The translations under genes and the position numbers were made by a program. This document shows, in pieces, positions 7,981 to 18,362 of a stretch of DNA of 64,000 nt (position 1 is its first letter; each line of letters begins with the position of its first letter). Below the pieces are notes generated by a model that saw only the letters and a program-made list of their open reading frames with translations, did no database searches and had not been told where the DNA came from. This stretch comes from Methylococcus geothermalis (GTDB taxonomy: Bacteria; Pseudomonadota; Gammaproteobacteria; Methylococcales; Methylococcaceae), in contig NZ_CP046565.1 in NCBI RefSeq assembly GCF_012769535.1, positions 1,254,501 through 1,318,500 on the forward strand, given 5' to 3'.

Positions 7981-8570
7981 AGTGGGATGAACTGAGAGCT
8001 GATACATACAGACAATACGGAAGCTTTAACTGGGGAAACGTTATCAAGGGGATGCTTTTCCGTAGAACCTTTCGCCCCGTGGTTACTTTGAGACTTTGTC
8101 AAGCTGTGGCGGCTGGCCGTGGCCCACTCCGATTTATGCTTCTTCCATTGAAAGTGCTTCATCGCCTTGCTACGCATCTGGCAGCGATGGATTTTTCGTG
8201 GAAAACAAGAGTTGGGGGAGGTCTCGCCCTTACGCATGGATGGGGCCTTGTCGTTAATCAGGGCGCGGTCATTGGCAGAAACGTAACTCTATTTCACGGT
8301 GTTACTCTCGGAAGACGTGATCGCATCGCACCCGACGGGACTCGCCTGACTGAATATCCTGTGATTGAAGACGAAGTATGGATTGGTCCACATGCAATCA
8401 TTGTTGGTGGTGTGACCGTTGGTCGAGGAAGCAGAATCGCTGGAGGCGCATTTGTAACAGAAAGTGTCCCACCATATTCGGTTGTCGCAGGCAACCCAGC
8501 ATCAATCGTAAAAAACAACTGCACACCCGATGTTATGAATCCTGCGCCACTAGAGTTGTTGCTGCGTTAA
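7977..8570 (+). CDS. Serine O-acetyltransferase-like hexapeptide-repeat acetyltransferase
   Basis: A 197-aa acyltransferase with left-handed beta-helix hexapeptide repeats from about residue 80 on (NQGAVIGRNVTLFHGVTLG, VWIGPHAIIVGGVTVGRGSR). The motifs LALTHGWGLVVNQGAVIG and the C-terminal VVAGNPASIV are typical of the serine acetyltransferase family, especially shorter variants found in polysaccharide loci. It lacks the long N-terminal helical domain of CysE, so the acceptor may be a sugar rather than serine. The gene is clearly AT-richer than its neighbours and stands alone, suggesting horizontal acquisition. Confidence 0.8.
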   Translation: MKWDELRADTYRQYGSFNWGNVIKGMLFRRTFRPVVTLRLCQAVAAGRGPLRFMLLPLKVLHRLATHLAAMDFSWKTRVGGGLALTHGWGLVVNQGAVIGRNVTLFHGVTLGRRDRIAPDGTRLTEYPVIEDEVWIGPHAIIVGGVTVGRGSRIAGGAFVTESVPPYSVVAGNPASIVKNNCTPDVMNPAPLELLLR

Positions 8571-8769
8571 ATTTAGTATAATTTCAGCCTTTCTCAAAAT
8601 TTCGACTTTATTAGAGTTGCTTCCAATGATAACCATATGGTCACAAAGACATTTTCAGGCTCCAAAGGCCGGCGGCAAGGTCTAAAAAAGCCATCGATGA
8701 ATAAGTCGAGTCGGTTTCTGATGCGATGCATCAAGCAGTCCTGAATCCGTATTCGTCCCCATGAGTCTC

Positions 8770-10877
8770 TATAACAAATCCACTTGTATCAACGGAGGCA
8801 ACTCTCATTTTTCGGCGCCTGTCCGGCGCAGATGGCGATTGGCGTCATGGCGAATCACACATCGTTGGCGATGCCAATGCTCCACCGGTTGTGTTGCTCG
8901 ATCACCGGCATCAGGTCCACCGTGGCCATGCGGCCCTGATCGACTACCACCCTTCCGTTGACGACCGTGTAACGGGCCTTCTGCGGGGCGCAGAACACCA
9001 CCGCGGCGACCGGATCGTGGAGGGCGCCGGCGAAATCCACGGTATGCAGGTCCAGGCTGAAGAAGTCCGCGCACATGCCTTCGGCGATCGCCCCGATGTC
9101 GCCGCGCCCCAACACCCTGGCGCCGCCCAGCGTCGCCAGTTCCAGCGTTTCCCGCGCCGTCATCCATTCGTTCGAGCGCTTCGGGTGCGAGGGCGAGAGG
9201 TGCATGTATTTCGCCGGACCTTCCGGCGGCCGCAGGCCCATCTTCAGGCGGGCCAGCAAAAAGGCGGCGCGGACTTCCTGCATCATGTTCGAGCTGTCGT
9301 TGCTGGCCGATCCGTCCACGCCCAGCCCGACGTTGACCCCGGCCTCCATGTACTTCTTGATCGGCGCGATGCCGGAAGCCAGCCGCATGTTGGAGGAAGG
9401 ACAGTGCGCAGCGCCGCAGCCGCAGCGGGCGAAGTGGCGGATCTCGTCGTCGTCGACATGGATCGCATGGGCGAACCAGACGTCCTCGCCCAGCCAGTCC
9501 ACGGTTTCCATCCATTCGACCGGACGCATGCCGAATCGGCTCAGGGTATAGCGTTCCTCGTCGAGGGTCTCGCACAGATGGGTGTGCAGGCCGACCTTGT
9601 AGTGGCGGGCCAGCGCGGCGGATTCCTTGAGCAGCTCCGGCGTCACGGTGAATGGCGCGCAGGGGGCGACCACGATTCGGGTCATGGCGCCGTGGGAGGC
9701 GTCGTGATAGGTCTCGATGACGCGCTGGGTGTCCTTGAGGATGAAGTCTTCGTCCTCGACGCAGTCGTCCGGCGGCAGGCCGCCTCTGGATTCGCCCAGC
9801 GACATGGAGCCGCGGCTGCAATGGAAGCGGATGCCGATTTCCCGAGCCGCGTCGATCAGGCAATCGGCGCTGTTACCATTCTTGAAAAGGTAGGTGTGGT
9901 CGAACACCGTGGTGCAGCCGCTCAGCGCCAGTTCGGCCAGTCCCACCAGCGCGCTCAGCCGTGAAGCCTCGGGCGTGATTCGGGCCCAGATCCGGTACTG
10001 CGCCTGCAGCCAGGGAAACAGGTTGTTGTTCTGGGCGGCGGGGAGGCAGCGCGTGAGGGTCTGGTTGAGATGATGGTGGCAATTGACGAAACCCGGCAGC
10101 ACGATCTGGCCGGACAGGTCGATGACCGTGTCGGCCGCCTGCGGCAGCTCGCCGACCGGCCCGACCTTCTTGATGATGCCGTCCTCGGCATAGATGCCGG
10201 CGTTTTTCAGCTCCCGCCGTTCGGTGTCCATCGTGACCAGGATTTCTGCGTTGGTGGCGAGCAGTGTTTTCATGGCGTGAGCCCGGTGTTCCCAGATTTG
10301 CGGTGTTGTCCACCGATGACTTCGAGCGGTACGCCGTGCCGGCGGCTACTGAAGCTTATGGGCTCCCTTGAATCGGGTCAATCGGCGCCGCTTCCGTTCC
10401 GGGCATACGTCTTGCCTGGAACAGGCGTAAACTTTTTGTCGCATTACCATCCCAGGGATATATCCGCTATGGCCAGTTTTTCCCCGCAACATTTGTTGAA
10501 ACGCCTCGTCCTGCTGGCGGTGCTGTGCGCCTCCGGCCTTGCCGGGGCCGACGACCGCGACAAGGCGAACGATCTCCTGCGCGACGCCACCATCACCTTC
10601 AACGAATTCGTCGCCGACCCCAACATGGGCTGGTTCCGCGACAACGTGAAGGATGCGAGGGCTCTGGTGATCGCACCCCAGGTGCTCAAGCTGGGTTTCA
10701 TTTTCGGCGGTTCCGGCGGCAATGCCGTGGTGCTGGTCAAGGACAAGCAGACCGGCGAATGGGGGTACCCGGCGTTCTATACGGCCGGTGCCGTGACCGC
10801 GGGTCTGCAGATCGGCGGCGAGCTGACCGACGTCATCATGATGGTGATGACGGAAGGTGGCATGAATGCGCTGCTCA
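8770..10877. repeat. Segmental duplication, copy 1 (2108 bp)
   Basis: This segment is nearly identical to 23696-25803 in the same orientation with a constant offset of 14926 bp. It carries a complete 8-oxoguanine deaminase gene and the first part of a SYLF-domain gene, cut at 10877. I see at least five substitutions (9179, 9259, 9338, 9355, 9670) and no net indel. The flanks differ completely on both sides. The 199 bp before it (8571-8769) is AT-rich and holds no gene I can support. Confidence 0.97.
8855..10273 (-). CDS. 8-oxoguanine deaminase / amidohydrolase (copy 1)
   Basis: A 472-aa amidohydrolase of the subtype that deaminates 8-oxoguanine to urate (relatives include AtzB/TrzN-like hydrolases). 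Metal-binding features are visible: His66-68 in GFVNCHHHLNQTLTR, HTHLCETLDE, FAHAIHVDDDE and GLGVDGSASND. The motif TRCLPAAQNNNLFPWL is close to characterised 8-oxoguanine deaminases. A cytosolic metal-dependent enzyme in purine salvage or oxidised-base clean-up is expected. It differs from copy 2 at only two residues that I can see (V to I, K to Q). Its 5' side faces the SYLF gene divergently. Confidence 0.85.
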   Translation of the reverse strand: MKTLLATNAEILVTMDTERRELKNAGIYAEDGIIKKVGPVGELPQAADTVIDLSGQIVLPGFVNCHHHLNQTLTRCLPAAQNNNLFPWLQAQYRIWARITPEASRLSALVGLAELALSGCTTVFDHTYLFKNGNSADCLIDAAREIGIRFHCSRGSMSLGESRGGLPPDDCVEDEDFILKDTQRVIETYHDASHGAMTRIVVAPCAPFTVTPELLKESAALARHYKVGLHTHLCETLDEERYTLSRFGMRPVEWMETVDWLGEDVWFAHAIHVDDDEIRHFARCGCGAAHCPSSNMRLASGIAPIKKYMEAGVNVGLGVDGSASNDSSNMMQEVRAAFLLARLKMGLRPPEGPAKYMHLSPSHPKRSNEWMTARETLELATLGGARVLGRGDIGAIAEGMCADFFSLDLHTVDFAGALHDPVAAVVFCAPQKARYTVVNGRVVVDQGRMATVDLMPVIEQHNRWSIGIANDV

Positions 10878-11014
10878 TTCCCGTAGGGCGGATGCCGGCG
10901 GTCGATTCGCCGCATCCGGCGGAACCCGAAAAGACGGTTCAGCCCTGGTCGGGCACCCTCGCTCCTCTCCTTCACCCCGGCCCAGAGGGCGGGGCTATAG
11001 CATCCGCGCCATGA
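10469..11014 (+). pseudogene. Truncated SYLF-domain gene with foreign 3' tail (copy 1)
   Basis: The first 136 or so codons (signal peptide MASFSPQHLLKRLVLLAVLC onward, to GGMNALL) match the intact gene at 25395-26084. At 10877 the duplicated segment ends and the frame continues for about 45 unrelated codons (IPVGRMPAVDSPHPAEPEKT on) to a stop at 11014, overlapping the rimI 3' end by 20 nt. The lost part is the C-terminal half of the SYLF/Ysc84 lipid-binding fold, so the product is unlikely to work. It is an open frame, but a duplication by-product. Confidence 0.85.
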
Positions 11015-11531
11015 CCAGCGCGTCTTCCCGGCCGTTGCGCGCCGGGTAGTAGCCCTTGCGGGTGCCGACTTCGTTGAAGTCGAGGGCGCGGTAGAGCTTG
11101 ATGGCGTTGTGGTTGGAGGGGCGCACCTCGAGGAAGACGACTTCGGCGTCGCGCCTCCTGGCTTCTTCGACCAGGTGTTCGAGCATGATGCGGCCGTAGC
11201 CCTTGCCCTGGGTGTGCGGGGCGACGCACAGGTTGAGGATGTGTGATTCGCCGGCGCCGGCCGAGACGATGCCGTAGCTGACGATCCGTCCGGCCTTTTC
11301 GCCGACGAAGCAGCCGTAGTTCACGTTGAGGCAGTCGCGGAAGGTCGGCGGCTCCCAGGGAAACTCATAGGCGCTTTTCTCGATGGCGATGACGGTCCCG
11401 AGGTCGATTTTCTTCATCGGCCGCAGCCGGTACTCCGCCTGTTCTGCCAGGCTGGGGTTGTGTTTGTAGTAGAACTCGGTTTCGGCGTCGTAGCTCATCC
11501 ACTTCTTGATCTGGTCGAACAGGCTGGCCAT
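10995..11531 (-). CDS. rimI: Ribosomal-protein-alanine N-acetyltransferase
   Basis: A 178-aa GNAT acetyltransferase. The core reads SHILNLCVAPHTQGKGYGRI (acetyl-CoA loop QGKGYG), then VFLEVRPSNHNAIKLYRALD and FNEVGTRKGYYPARNGREDA, the RimI pattern for acetylating the N-terminal Ala of ribosomal protein S18. An N-terminal extension of about 30 residues (MASLFDQIKKWMSYDAETEF) precedes the usual start. It lies 3 nt after the glycosylase gene, probably in the same transcript as leuA. Many genomes place rimI beside tsaB; here tsaB is elsewhere. Confidence 0.9.
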   Translation of the reverse strand: MASLFDQIKKWMSYDAETEFYYKHNPSLAEQAEYRLRPMKKIDLGTVIAIEKSAYEFPWEPPTFRDCLNVNYGCFVGEKAGRIVSYGIVSAGAGESHILNLCVAPHTQGKGYGRIMLEHLVEEARRRDAEVVFLEVRPSNHNAIKLYRALDFNEVGTRKGYYPARNGREDALVMARML

Positions 11532-11534
11532 GGT

Positions 11535-12290
11535 CTAGCTCGATAATGGGACTTGTGACTTGTTCAGGGTTTCGACGGCCAGCAGCAGGTCCTGCCAAGC
11601 CTTGCGCTTCTCCAGGGGGGAGCGCAGCAGGTAAGCGGGGTGGTAGGTGATCACCAGCGGGATGCCTTCGTACTGGAATACCCGGCCACGCAGCTTGCCG
11701 ATGGCTTCGTTGGTTTTGAGCAGATTTTGCGCGGCGATGCGGCCCGCGGCAAGGATGACGCGCGGCCGAAGCAGGGCGATCTGGCGCTTGAGATAGCTTT
11801 CGCAGGCTTCCGCTTCTTCCGGCTTGGGGTCGCGGTTGCGAGGCGGGCGGCATTTGAGGACGTTGGCGATGTAGACGTCTTCGCGCTTCAAGCCGATGGC
11901 CCGCAGCATCTCGTTGAGGAGTTGGCCGGCACGGCCCACGAAGGGTTCGCCCTGCAGGTCTTCCTGTTCGCCGGGGGCTTCGCCGATCACCATCCAGGTG
12001 GCGCGGCGGTTGCCGACGCCGAACACGGTCTGGGTGCGGGTGCAATGCAGTTCGCAGCGGGTACAGGCGGAGACTTCCGCCGCGAGGCTGTCCCAATCGT
12101 CCGTTGCCGGCGTTTTGGAAACGGGCGATTCCCGAGCCGGCATCTCCGGTCCGCATTCGGTCGCCGCCGGCGGGGGAGCTGGCTCCGCGCTCAGCTCGGC
12201 CGGCGGACGCCGCAGCTCCCAGACCGGGATGCCCATGGCGTCCAGATACTGGAGGCGGAGCCGCTCTTTCAGGTCCGTATCGTCACACAT
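11535..12290 (-). CDS. Uracil-DNA glycosylase, family 4
   Basis: A 251-aa glycosylase that excises uracil from DNA. Motifs are [20 protein letters not shown] and AGQLLNEML for the active site, and [20 protein letters not shown] for the DNA-intercalation loop. The Cys pattern [12 protein letters not shown] plus later [11 protein letters not shown] would bind the 4Fe-4S cluster of this family. The first 75 residues are variable and proline-rich. Its start overlaps the leuA stop by 8 nt, so it is translationally linked to leuA, with rimI following. Confidence 0.92.
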   Translation of the reverse strand: MCDDTDLKERLRLQYLDAMGIPVWELRRPPAELSAEPAPPPAATECGPEMPARESPVSKTPATDDWDSLAAEVSACTRCELHCTRTQTVFGVGNRRATWMVIGEAPGEQEDLQGEPFVGRAGQLLNEMLRAIGLKREDVYIANVLKCRPPRNRDPKPEEAEACESYLKRQIALLRPRVILAAGRIAAQNLLKTNEAIGKLRGRVFQYEGIPLVITYHPAYLLRSPLEKRKAWQDLLLAVETLNKSQVPLSS

Positions 12291-13827
12291 CCCCGACTTG
12301 CGGGTGGGTGCGCCGGTTGGGCGCCAGCAGCTTGTTCACGGCGTTGATGTAGGCCTTGGCCGAGGCGATCACGATGTCGGTATCGGCGCCCTGGCCGTTG
12401 ACGATGCGCCCGCCTTTCTCGAGCCGCACGGTGACCTCGCCCTGCGCATCGGTGCCGCTGGTGATGTTGTTGACCGAGTACAGCGTCAGCGCGGTGTCCG
12501 TGTGCAGCAGCGATTCGATGGCCTTGAGGCTGGCGTCCACCGCGCCGCCGCCGGTCGACGAGCCGGTGCGTTCCTCGTTGTCGACCTTGAGGGTGACGCT
12601 GGCTTCCGGAATCTCGCCGGTTTCCGAGCAGACCCGCAACGCGACCAGCTTGACTCGTTCGTCCTCGGCTTCGGCACCGGCCTCGGTGATCAGGGCCTGG
12701 AGGTCCTCGTCGAAGATTTCGTGCTTCTTGTCGGCCAGCACCTTGAAGCGCTGGAACACCGAATTCAGCTCCTCTTCCGAGGCGAACTCGATGCCGAGTT
12801 CCTGCATCCGGGTGCGGAACGCGTTGCGGCCGGAATGCTTGCCCAGCACCATCCGGTTGGCGCTCCAGCCCACGTCCTCGGCGCTCATGATCTCGTAGGT
12901 TTCCCGGCTCTTCAGCACCCCGTCCTGATGGATGCCGGATTCGTGGGCGAACGCGTTGGCGCCGACGATGGCCTTGTTGGGTTGGATCGGGAAGCCGGTG
13001 ATGCTGGACACCAGCTTGGAACAGGCGACGATTTCCCGGGTGTCGATGTCGCTGTGGCAAGGGAAGATGTCCTTGCGGGTGCGAACCGCCATGACGATTT
13101 CCTCCAGCGCGGCGTTGCCGGCCCGTTCGCCCAGGCCGTTGATGGTGCATTCCACCTGGCGTGCGCCGTGCAGGACGGCAGCCAGAGAGTTGGCGACCGC
13201 GAGTCCCAGGTCGTTGTGGCAATGGACCGAAAAGACCGCCTTGTCGGCGTTCGGTATCCGCTCGATCAAGCGGCCGATCATGCGCCCGAACTGCTCCGGG
13301 AAGGCGTAGCCCACGGTGTCGGGGATGTTGAGCGTGGTCGCCCCGGCGTCGATCACGGCTTCCAGGATGCGGCAGAGGAAATCCTCCTCCGAGCGTCCGG
13401 CGTCCTCGGGCGAGAATTCCACGTCGTCGGTGTACTGGCGGGCCCGCTTGACGGCCTTCACTGCGTATTCCACCACCTGGTCGGGCGACATCTGCAGCTT
13501 GTGCCGCATGTGGATGGGGGAGGTGGCGATGAAGGTGTGGATGCGGGCGCGCTGGGCGTCCTTGAGGGCTTCGCCTGCGCGGTCGATGTCGCGGTCGAGG
13601 GCGCGGGCCAGGCCGCAGACCCTGCTGTCCTTGATGGTCCGGGCCACGGCCTGGACGGCCTCGAAATCGCCGGGGCTGGCGGCGGGAAAGCCCGCCTCGA
13701 TGACATCGACCTTCAGGCGCTCCAGCGCCCGGGCGATGCGCACTTTCTCATCGCGGGTCATGGACGCGCCGGGGCTCTGTTCCCCATCGCGCAAGGTCGT
13801 GTCGAAAATGATCAGTTTGTCGTGCAT
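12283..13827 (-). CDS. leuA: 2-isopropylmalate synthase
   Basis: A 514-aa enzyme condensing acetyl-CoA with 2-ketoisovalerate, the first committed step of leucine synthesis. The N-terminal catalytic barrel has [19 protein letters not shown] and the metal-binding [17 protein letters not shown] and NGLGERAGN. The C-terminal LeuA regulatory domain ([20 protein letters not shown]) is complete, so leucine feedback is expected. It lies downstream of ilvBNC-pssA, with its own likely promoter at 14046-14074 and a 200-nt leader. Length and start are normal. Confidence 0.97.
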   Translation of the reverse strand: MHDKLIIFDTTLRDGEQSPGASMTRDEKVRIARALERLKVDVIEAGFPAASPGDFEAVQAVARTIKDSRVCGLARALDRDIDRAGEALKDAQRARIHTFIATSPIHMRHKLQMSPDQVVEYAVKAVKRARQYTDDVEFSPEDAGRSEEDFLCRILEAVIDAGATTLNIPDTVGYAFPEQFGRMIGRLIERIPNADKAVFSVHCHNDLGLAVANSLAAVLHGARQVECTINGLGERAGNAALEEIVMAVRTRKDIFPCHSDIDTREIVACSKLVSSITGFPIQPNKAIVGANAFAHESGIHQDGVLKSRETYEIMSAEDVGWSANRMVLGKHSGRNAFRTRMQELGIEFASEEELNSVFQRFKVLADKKHEIFDEDLQALITEAGAEAEDERVKLVALRVCSETGEIPEASVTLKVDNEERTGSSTGGGAVDASLKAIESLLHTDTALTLYSVNNITSGTDAQGEVTVRLEKGGRIVNGQGADTDIVIASAKAYINAVNKLLAPNRRTHPQVGDV

Positions 13828-13923
13828 GCGAAACTCCGCTAGGGCCGCCGGTTCGATGCGGACGGCAGGTTCTGTTCGTCCGGAAATAGGGGGGTGTATC
13901 GAAAAGATCGCGTGTTCTGCCCC

Positions 13924-14037
13924 TCAGGGCAGGAGCAGGCGGAGGAAATCGAAAGACGACAGGGCGTCCGCCGAGGCACCGGCAGCCGGCGCGGCATCGA
14001 AGCGGAAGGTAGGCAGGATCGACATGATGCGTTTCAT
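13924..14037 (-). other. Candidate leucine-rich leader peptide ahead of leuA
   Basis: A 37-codon frame (MKRIMSILPTFRFDAAPAAG ... FDFLRLLLP) ends 97 nt before leuA. Its last codons are Leu-Arg-Leu-Leu-Leu-Pro, and the stop lies in a perfect 6-bp hairpin CTGCCC-TGAG-GGGCAG. Together with an upstream promoter this resembles a transcription-attenuation leader for a leucine gene. Weak points: no clear ribosome-binding site, the predicted transcript start falls close to the ATG, and there is no obvious U-tract. An internal ATG five codons in is another possible start. Confidence 0.35.
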
Positions 14038-14045
14038 TGGCTTGG

Positions 14046-14074
14046 AATATACACGGCCCCGGCCGGCTTGCCAA
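14046..14074 (-). promoter_or_regulatory. Likely sigma-70 promoter for leuA
   Basis: On the minus strand TTGGCA (14069-14074) and TATATT (14046-14051) are separated by exactly 17 bp; each matches the consensus at 5 of 6 positions. It lies between the pssA stop and leuA, giving a leader of about 210 nt. Confidence 0.6.
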
Positions 14075-14083
14075 TGGACGCCT

Positions 14084-14830
14084 TCAGGCGCGCCGCTCGC
14101 CGCGCCGCCGTTTCAGCAGGGCCAGCGTCAAGGCGGGGCCCGACAGGGCATAGGCGCCGAAGAACAGGAACAGCACCAGCGGCGGGTTGGAAAACAGCAC
14201 CGCGAACAGCAGCATCACGAAGATGGCGTTGACGAAGGGCACCCGGCCACGCAGGTCGACGTCCTTGAAACTGTAGTAGCGGAAGTTGCTGACCATCGCC
14301 AGCCCCGTGGCGATGGATAGCCCCAAGGCGATGTAGCGCATGGTCTCGCCGCTCAAGCCCTGGTCCACCGAGAACCAGACGAAGCCGGCCAGGATGGCGG
14401 CGGCCGACGGGCTGGGCAGACCCTGGAAATAGCGCTTGTCGGCGGTGGCGATCTGGGTGTTGAAGCGGGCCAGCCGCAGCGCGCCGCCGGCGGTGTGGAC
14501 GAACGCGGCGACCCAGCCGAGCTTGCCCATCGTGGACAGCGACCAGATGTAGACCACCAGGGCCGGCGCCGCCCCGAACGAAATCATGTCCGCCATGCTG
14601 TCGTATTCCGCCCCGAACGCGCTCTGCGTATTGGTCATGCGGGCGACCCTGCCGTCCATGCCGTCCAGGATCATGGCGACGAAGATGGCGATCGCGGCCA
14701 GTTCGAAGCGCTGGTTGAGCGCGGCAGTGATGGCGTAGAAGCCGGCGAAAAGCGCGGCCGTGGTAAACAGGTTGGGCAGCAGGTAGATGCCGCGCCGACG
14801 TTTGGGATTGGGTGAGGAATTTTCTTCCAT
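14084..14830 (-). CDS. pssA: CDP-diacylglycerol--serine O-phosphatidyltransferase
   Basis: A 248-aa integral membrane enzyme making phosphatidylserine, the precursor of phosphatidylethanolamine. The CDP-alcohol phosphotransferase motif D-G-x2-A-R-x8-G-x3-D-x3-D appears as DGMDGRVARMTNTQSAFGAEYDSMAD. The rest consists of hydrophobic helices with a basic C-terminus (KRRRGERRA). The ATG at 14830 (MEENSSPNPKRRRGIYLLPN) is chosen; a longer start at 14872 would begin within a perfect palindrome. It sits between ilvC and leuA, an arrangement also found in other proteobacteria. Confidence 0.94.
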   Translation of the reverse strand: MEENSSPNPKRRRGIYLLPNLFTTAALFAGFYAITAALNQRFELAAIAIFVAMILDGMDGRVARMTNTQSAFGAEYDSMADMISFGAAPALVVYIWSLSTMGKLGWVAAFVHTAGGALRLARFNTQIATADKRYFQGLPSPSAAAILAGFVWFSVDQGLSGETMRYIALGLSIATGLAMVSNFRYYSFKDVDLRGRVPFVNAIFVMLLFAVLFSNPPLVLFLFFGAYALSGPALTLALLKRRRGERRA

Positions 14831-14844
14831 GGTGGAAAACTGTC

Positions 14845-14872
14845 GTGCCGGCGCGCATATGCGCGCCGGCAC
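14845..14872 (-). terminator. Perfect 28-bp palindrome between ilvC and pssA
   Basis: GTGCCGGCGCGCAT is followed directly by its exact reverse complement. On the minus strand it is followed by GACAGTTTTCC, so it may act as an intrinsic terminator or attenuator that lowers pssA expression relative to ilvC. With no unpaired loop it could also form a cruciform or be a protein-binding site. Confidence 0.5.
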
Positions 14873-14878
14873 AAAGTA

Positions 14879-15934
<1,056 letters not shown>

Positions 15935-15958
15935 CTAGGGGGAAACGTTGGCGCGGGG

Positions 15959-16450
15959 TCAGACGTGGAGTCCGCGTTCCCCGCGCAGGATGCCGGTGGT
16001 GCCGGAGCGCACCACCTCGATGATGTCTTCCTCCCGCAGGGCTTGCAGGAAGGCATCCAGCTTGGATTTTTCACCGGTGACTTCGATGACGTAGCTGGTC
16101 GGCGCGACGTCGATGATGTTGCCGCGGAAAATGTCGGCCAGGCGCTTGACCTCTTCGCGGCCGCCGTTGGTCGCGCGTACCTTGACCATCATCAGCTCGC
16201 GCTCGATATGGGCCGATTCCGACAGGTCGATCAGCTTGACCACGTCGATCAGCTTGTTCAACTGCTTGGTGATCTGTTCGATGATGTCGTCGCTGCCGGA
16301 GGTCACGATGGTCATGCGCGACAGGGTCGGGTCCTGGGTCGGCGCCACGGTCAGCGACTCGATGTTGTAGCCGCGGGCTGAGAACAGGCCGGCAACCCGC
16401 GACAGCGCGCCCGATTCGTTTTCGAGCAGAACGGAAATGATGTGGCGCAT
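15959..16450 (-). CDS. ilvN: Acetolactate synthase small (regulatory) subunit
   Basis: A 163-aa protein with an N-terminal ACT domain (RHIISVLLENESGALSRVAG, LFSARGYNIESLTVAPTQD) and the usual C-terminal half. It binds valine and activates the catalytic subunit. The size is that of IlvH/IlvN long forms. Its ATG begins 2 nt after the ilvB stop, indicating tight coupling with the large subunit. Confidence 0.96.
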   Translation of the reverse strand: MRHIISVLLENESGALSRVAGLFSARGYNIESLTVAPTQDPTLSRMTIVTSGSDDIIEQITKQLNKLIDVVKLIDLSESAHIERELMMVKVRATNGGREEVKRLADIFRGNIIDVAPTSYVIEVTGEKSKLDAFLQALREEDIIEVVRSGTTGILRGERGLHV

Positions 16451-16452
16451 GA

Positions 16453-18183
16453 TCAGGCAAGCTCCCTATCGACCGCGGTGCCGGGCGCCAGCCGCATGTC
16501 GTGATGGGCTTTGCCGGATTCGATCATGGGGTAGACGTTTTCGGTGGGATCGGTCAGGAAATCCATGAACACGGTGCGATCCTTGAGTTTCAGGGCTTCT
16601 TCCAGGGCCGGGCGCACGTCGGCCGGCTTTTCGATGCGCATGCCGACATGGCCGTAGGCTTCGGCCAGCTTGACGAAGTCCGGCAGGGTTTCGAGATAGG
16701 AATGGGAATAGCGGCTTTCGTAGATGAACTCCTGCCACTGCCGCACCATGCCCATGTAACCGTTGTTCAGATTGACGATCTTGACGGGGGTACGGTACTG
16801 CAGGGCGGTGGCCAGTTCCTGGATGCACATCTGGATGCTGGCTTCGCCGGTGACGCAAACGACTTCCTCGTGCGGATGCGCGAGCTTGATGCCGATGGCG
16901 GCGGGCAGGCCGAAGCCCATGGTGCCGAGGCCGCCGGAATTGACCCAGCGGCGCGGCTGGTCGAACTTGTAGTACTGCGCCGCCCACATCTGGTGCTGGC
17001 CGACGTCCGATGCCACGAAGGCCTCGCCCCGGGTCAGATCCCACAGCTGTTCGATGACGAACTGCGGCTTGATCCGATCGCTGGCGCGGTCGTAGCGCAG
17101 GCAGTCGAGGCTGCGCCATTGCTCGATCCTCGCCCACCAGGCTTTCAGCGCCTCGGCATCGGGGGTGCGGCCGGAGGCCTTGATGATCTCGATCATGTCG
17201 GCCAGCACCGGCGCGACTTCGCCGACGATGGGCACGTCCACCTTCACGGTCTTGGAGATCGAGGCCGGATCGACGTCGATGTGGATGATCTCGGCGTCGG
17301 GGCAGAATTCGGCGATCTTGCCGGTGACGCGGTCGTCGAAGCGGGCGCCCACCGCCAGCAGCACGTCGCAGTCGTGCATCGCCATGTTGGCCTCGTAGGT
17401 GCCGTGCATGCCCAGCATGCCGACGAACTGGCGGTCGGTGGCGGGATAGCCGCCCAGGCCCATCAAGGTGTTGGTGATGGGGAAGTTCAGCATCCGCGTC
17501 AGCGCGGTCAATTCGTCCGCGGCATTGCCAAGGATGACGCCGCCACCGCTGTAGATCATCGGTCGCCGGGCCGACAGCATCAGCTCCACCGCCTTTCTGA
17601 TCTGGACCGGGTGGCCTTTGACCGAAGGGTTGTAGGACCTCAGCGAGACGCTGCGCGGATACTCGTAGGGTATCTTGATGTTCGGATCGGTGACATCCTT
17701 GGGGATGTCGATCACGACGGGGCCCGGGCGGCCGGTGGTCGCGATGTAGAAAGCTTTCTTGAAGGTCTCGGCCAGCTTGTGGATATCCTTGACCAGGAAA
17801 TTGTGCTTCACGCAGGGGCGCGTGATGCCGACGATGTCGGCCTCCTGGAAGGCGTCGCTGCCGATGACGGGCAGGGGCACCTGGCCGGTGATGACGACCA
17901 GAGGGATCGAGTCCATGTGGGCGGTGGCGATGCCGGTGACGGCATTGGTCGCGCCGGGGCCCGAGGTCACCAGGACCACGCCGGGTTTTCCGGTGGAGCG
18001 CGCATAGCCGTCGGCGGCATGGGTCGCGCCCTGTTCGTGGCGTACCAGGATGTGCTTTACATCGTCCTGCTTGAACAGCGCGTCGTAAATATGCAGCACT
18101 GCACCGCCCGGATAGCCGAAGATGTATTCCACACCTTCGTCTTTCAGGCACTGGACAACGATTTCCGCACCGCTGAGTTCCAC
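16453..18183 (-). CDS. ilvB: Acetolactate synthase large (catalytic) subunit
   Basis: A 576-aa thiamine-diphosphate enzyme forming acetolactate from pyruvate. The N-terminal domain has [19 protein letters not shown] and the catalytic-Glu region [20 protein letters not shown]; the C-terminal TPP domain reads [20 protein letters not shown] then [14 protein letters not shown], with GEA in place of the more usual GDG or GEG. The start is GTG at 18183, supported by AAGGGGG about 10 nt upstream. It is the first gene of the ilvBNC-pssA run, with a likely promoter at 18272-18300. ilvI would be an equally valid name. Confidence 0.96.
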   Translation of the reverse strand: MELSGAEIVVQCLKDEGVEYIFGYPGGAVLHIYDALFKQDDVKHILVRHEQGATHAADGYARSTGKPGVVLVTSGPGATNAVTGIATAHMDSIPLVVITGQVPLPVIGSDAFQEADIVGITRPCVKHNFLVKDIHKLAETFKKAFYIATTGRPGPVVIDIPKDVTDPNIKIPYEYPRSVSLRSYNPSVKGHPVQIRKAVELMLSARRPMIYSGGGVILGNAADELTALTRMLNFPITNTLMGLGGYPATDRQFVGMLGMHGTYEANMAMHDCDVLLAVGARFDDRVTGKIAEFCPDAEIIHIDVDPASISKTVKVDVPIVGEVAPVLADMIEIIKASGRTPDAEALKAWWARIEQWRSLDCLRYDRASDRIKPQFVIEQLWDLTRGEAFVASDVGQHQMWAAQYYKFDQPRRWVNSGGLGTMGFGLPAAIGIKLAHPHEEVVCVTGEASIQMCIQELATALQYRTPVKIVNLNNGYMGMVRQWQEFIYESRYSHSYLETLPDFVKLAEAYGHVGMRIEKPADVRPALEEALKLKDRTVFMDFLTDPTENVYPMIESGKAHHDMRLAPGTAVDRELA

Positions 18184-18271
18184 GATCTTCGGCCCCCTTT
18201 ACTGATCAGGCACTTATGAGCGTCCGTTGCAAATCGCTCCGGTGTGGGAGCGCGCAAGTGAAAAGTTGGAA

Positions 18272-18300
18272 ACCATACCCGGAACTTCGTGTTACGTCAA
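18272..18300 (-). promoter_or_regulatory. Likely sigma-70 promoter for ilvB
   Basis: Minus-strand TTGACG (18295-18300), a 17-bp spacer and TATGGT (18272-18277). The leader to the GTG start would be about 80 nt. No convincing leader peptide rich in Val, Ile or Leu is seen in it. Confidence 0.5.
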
Positions 18301-18362
18301 GGACAAGTTTCGAAACCTCACGCCGTTTTAGCCGCAACGCCGCTGGGTCGGGGGCATGGGTA

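Noticed and set aside
11896-13842. 648-codon plus-strand frame
   Set aside because: Antisense to leuA and the glycosylase gene; the composition is typical of a shadow frame.
16831-16870. Loss of the GDG thiamine-diphosphate motif in IlvB (GEA instead)
   Set aside because: GEGS/GEAS variants are known in acetolactate synthases of related bacteria, so this is not evidence for an inactive enzyme.
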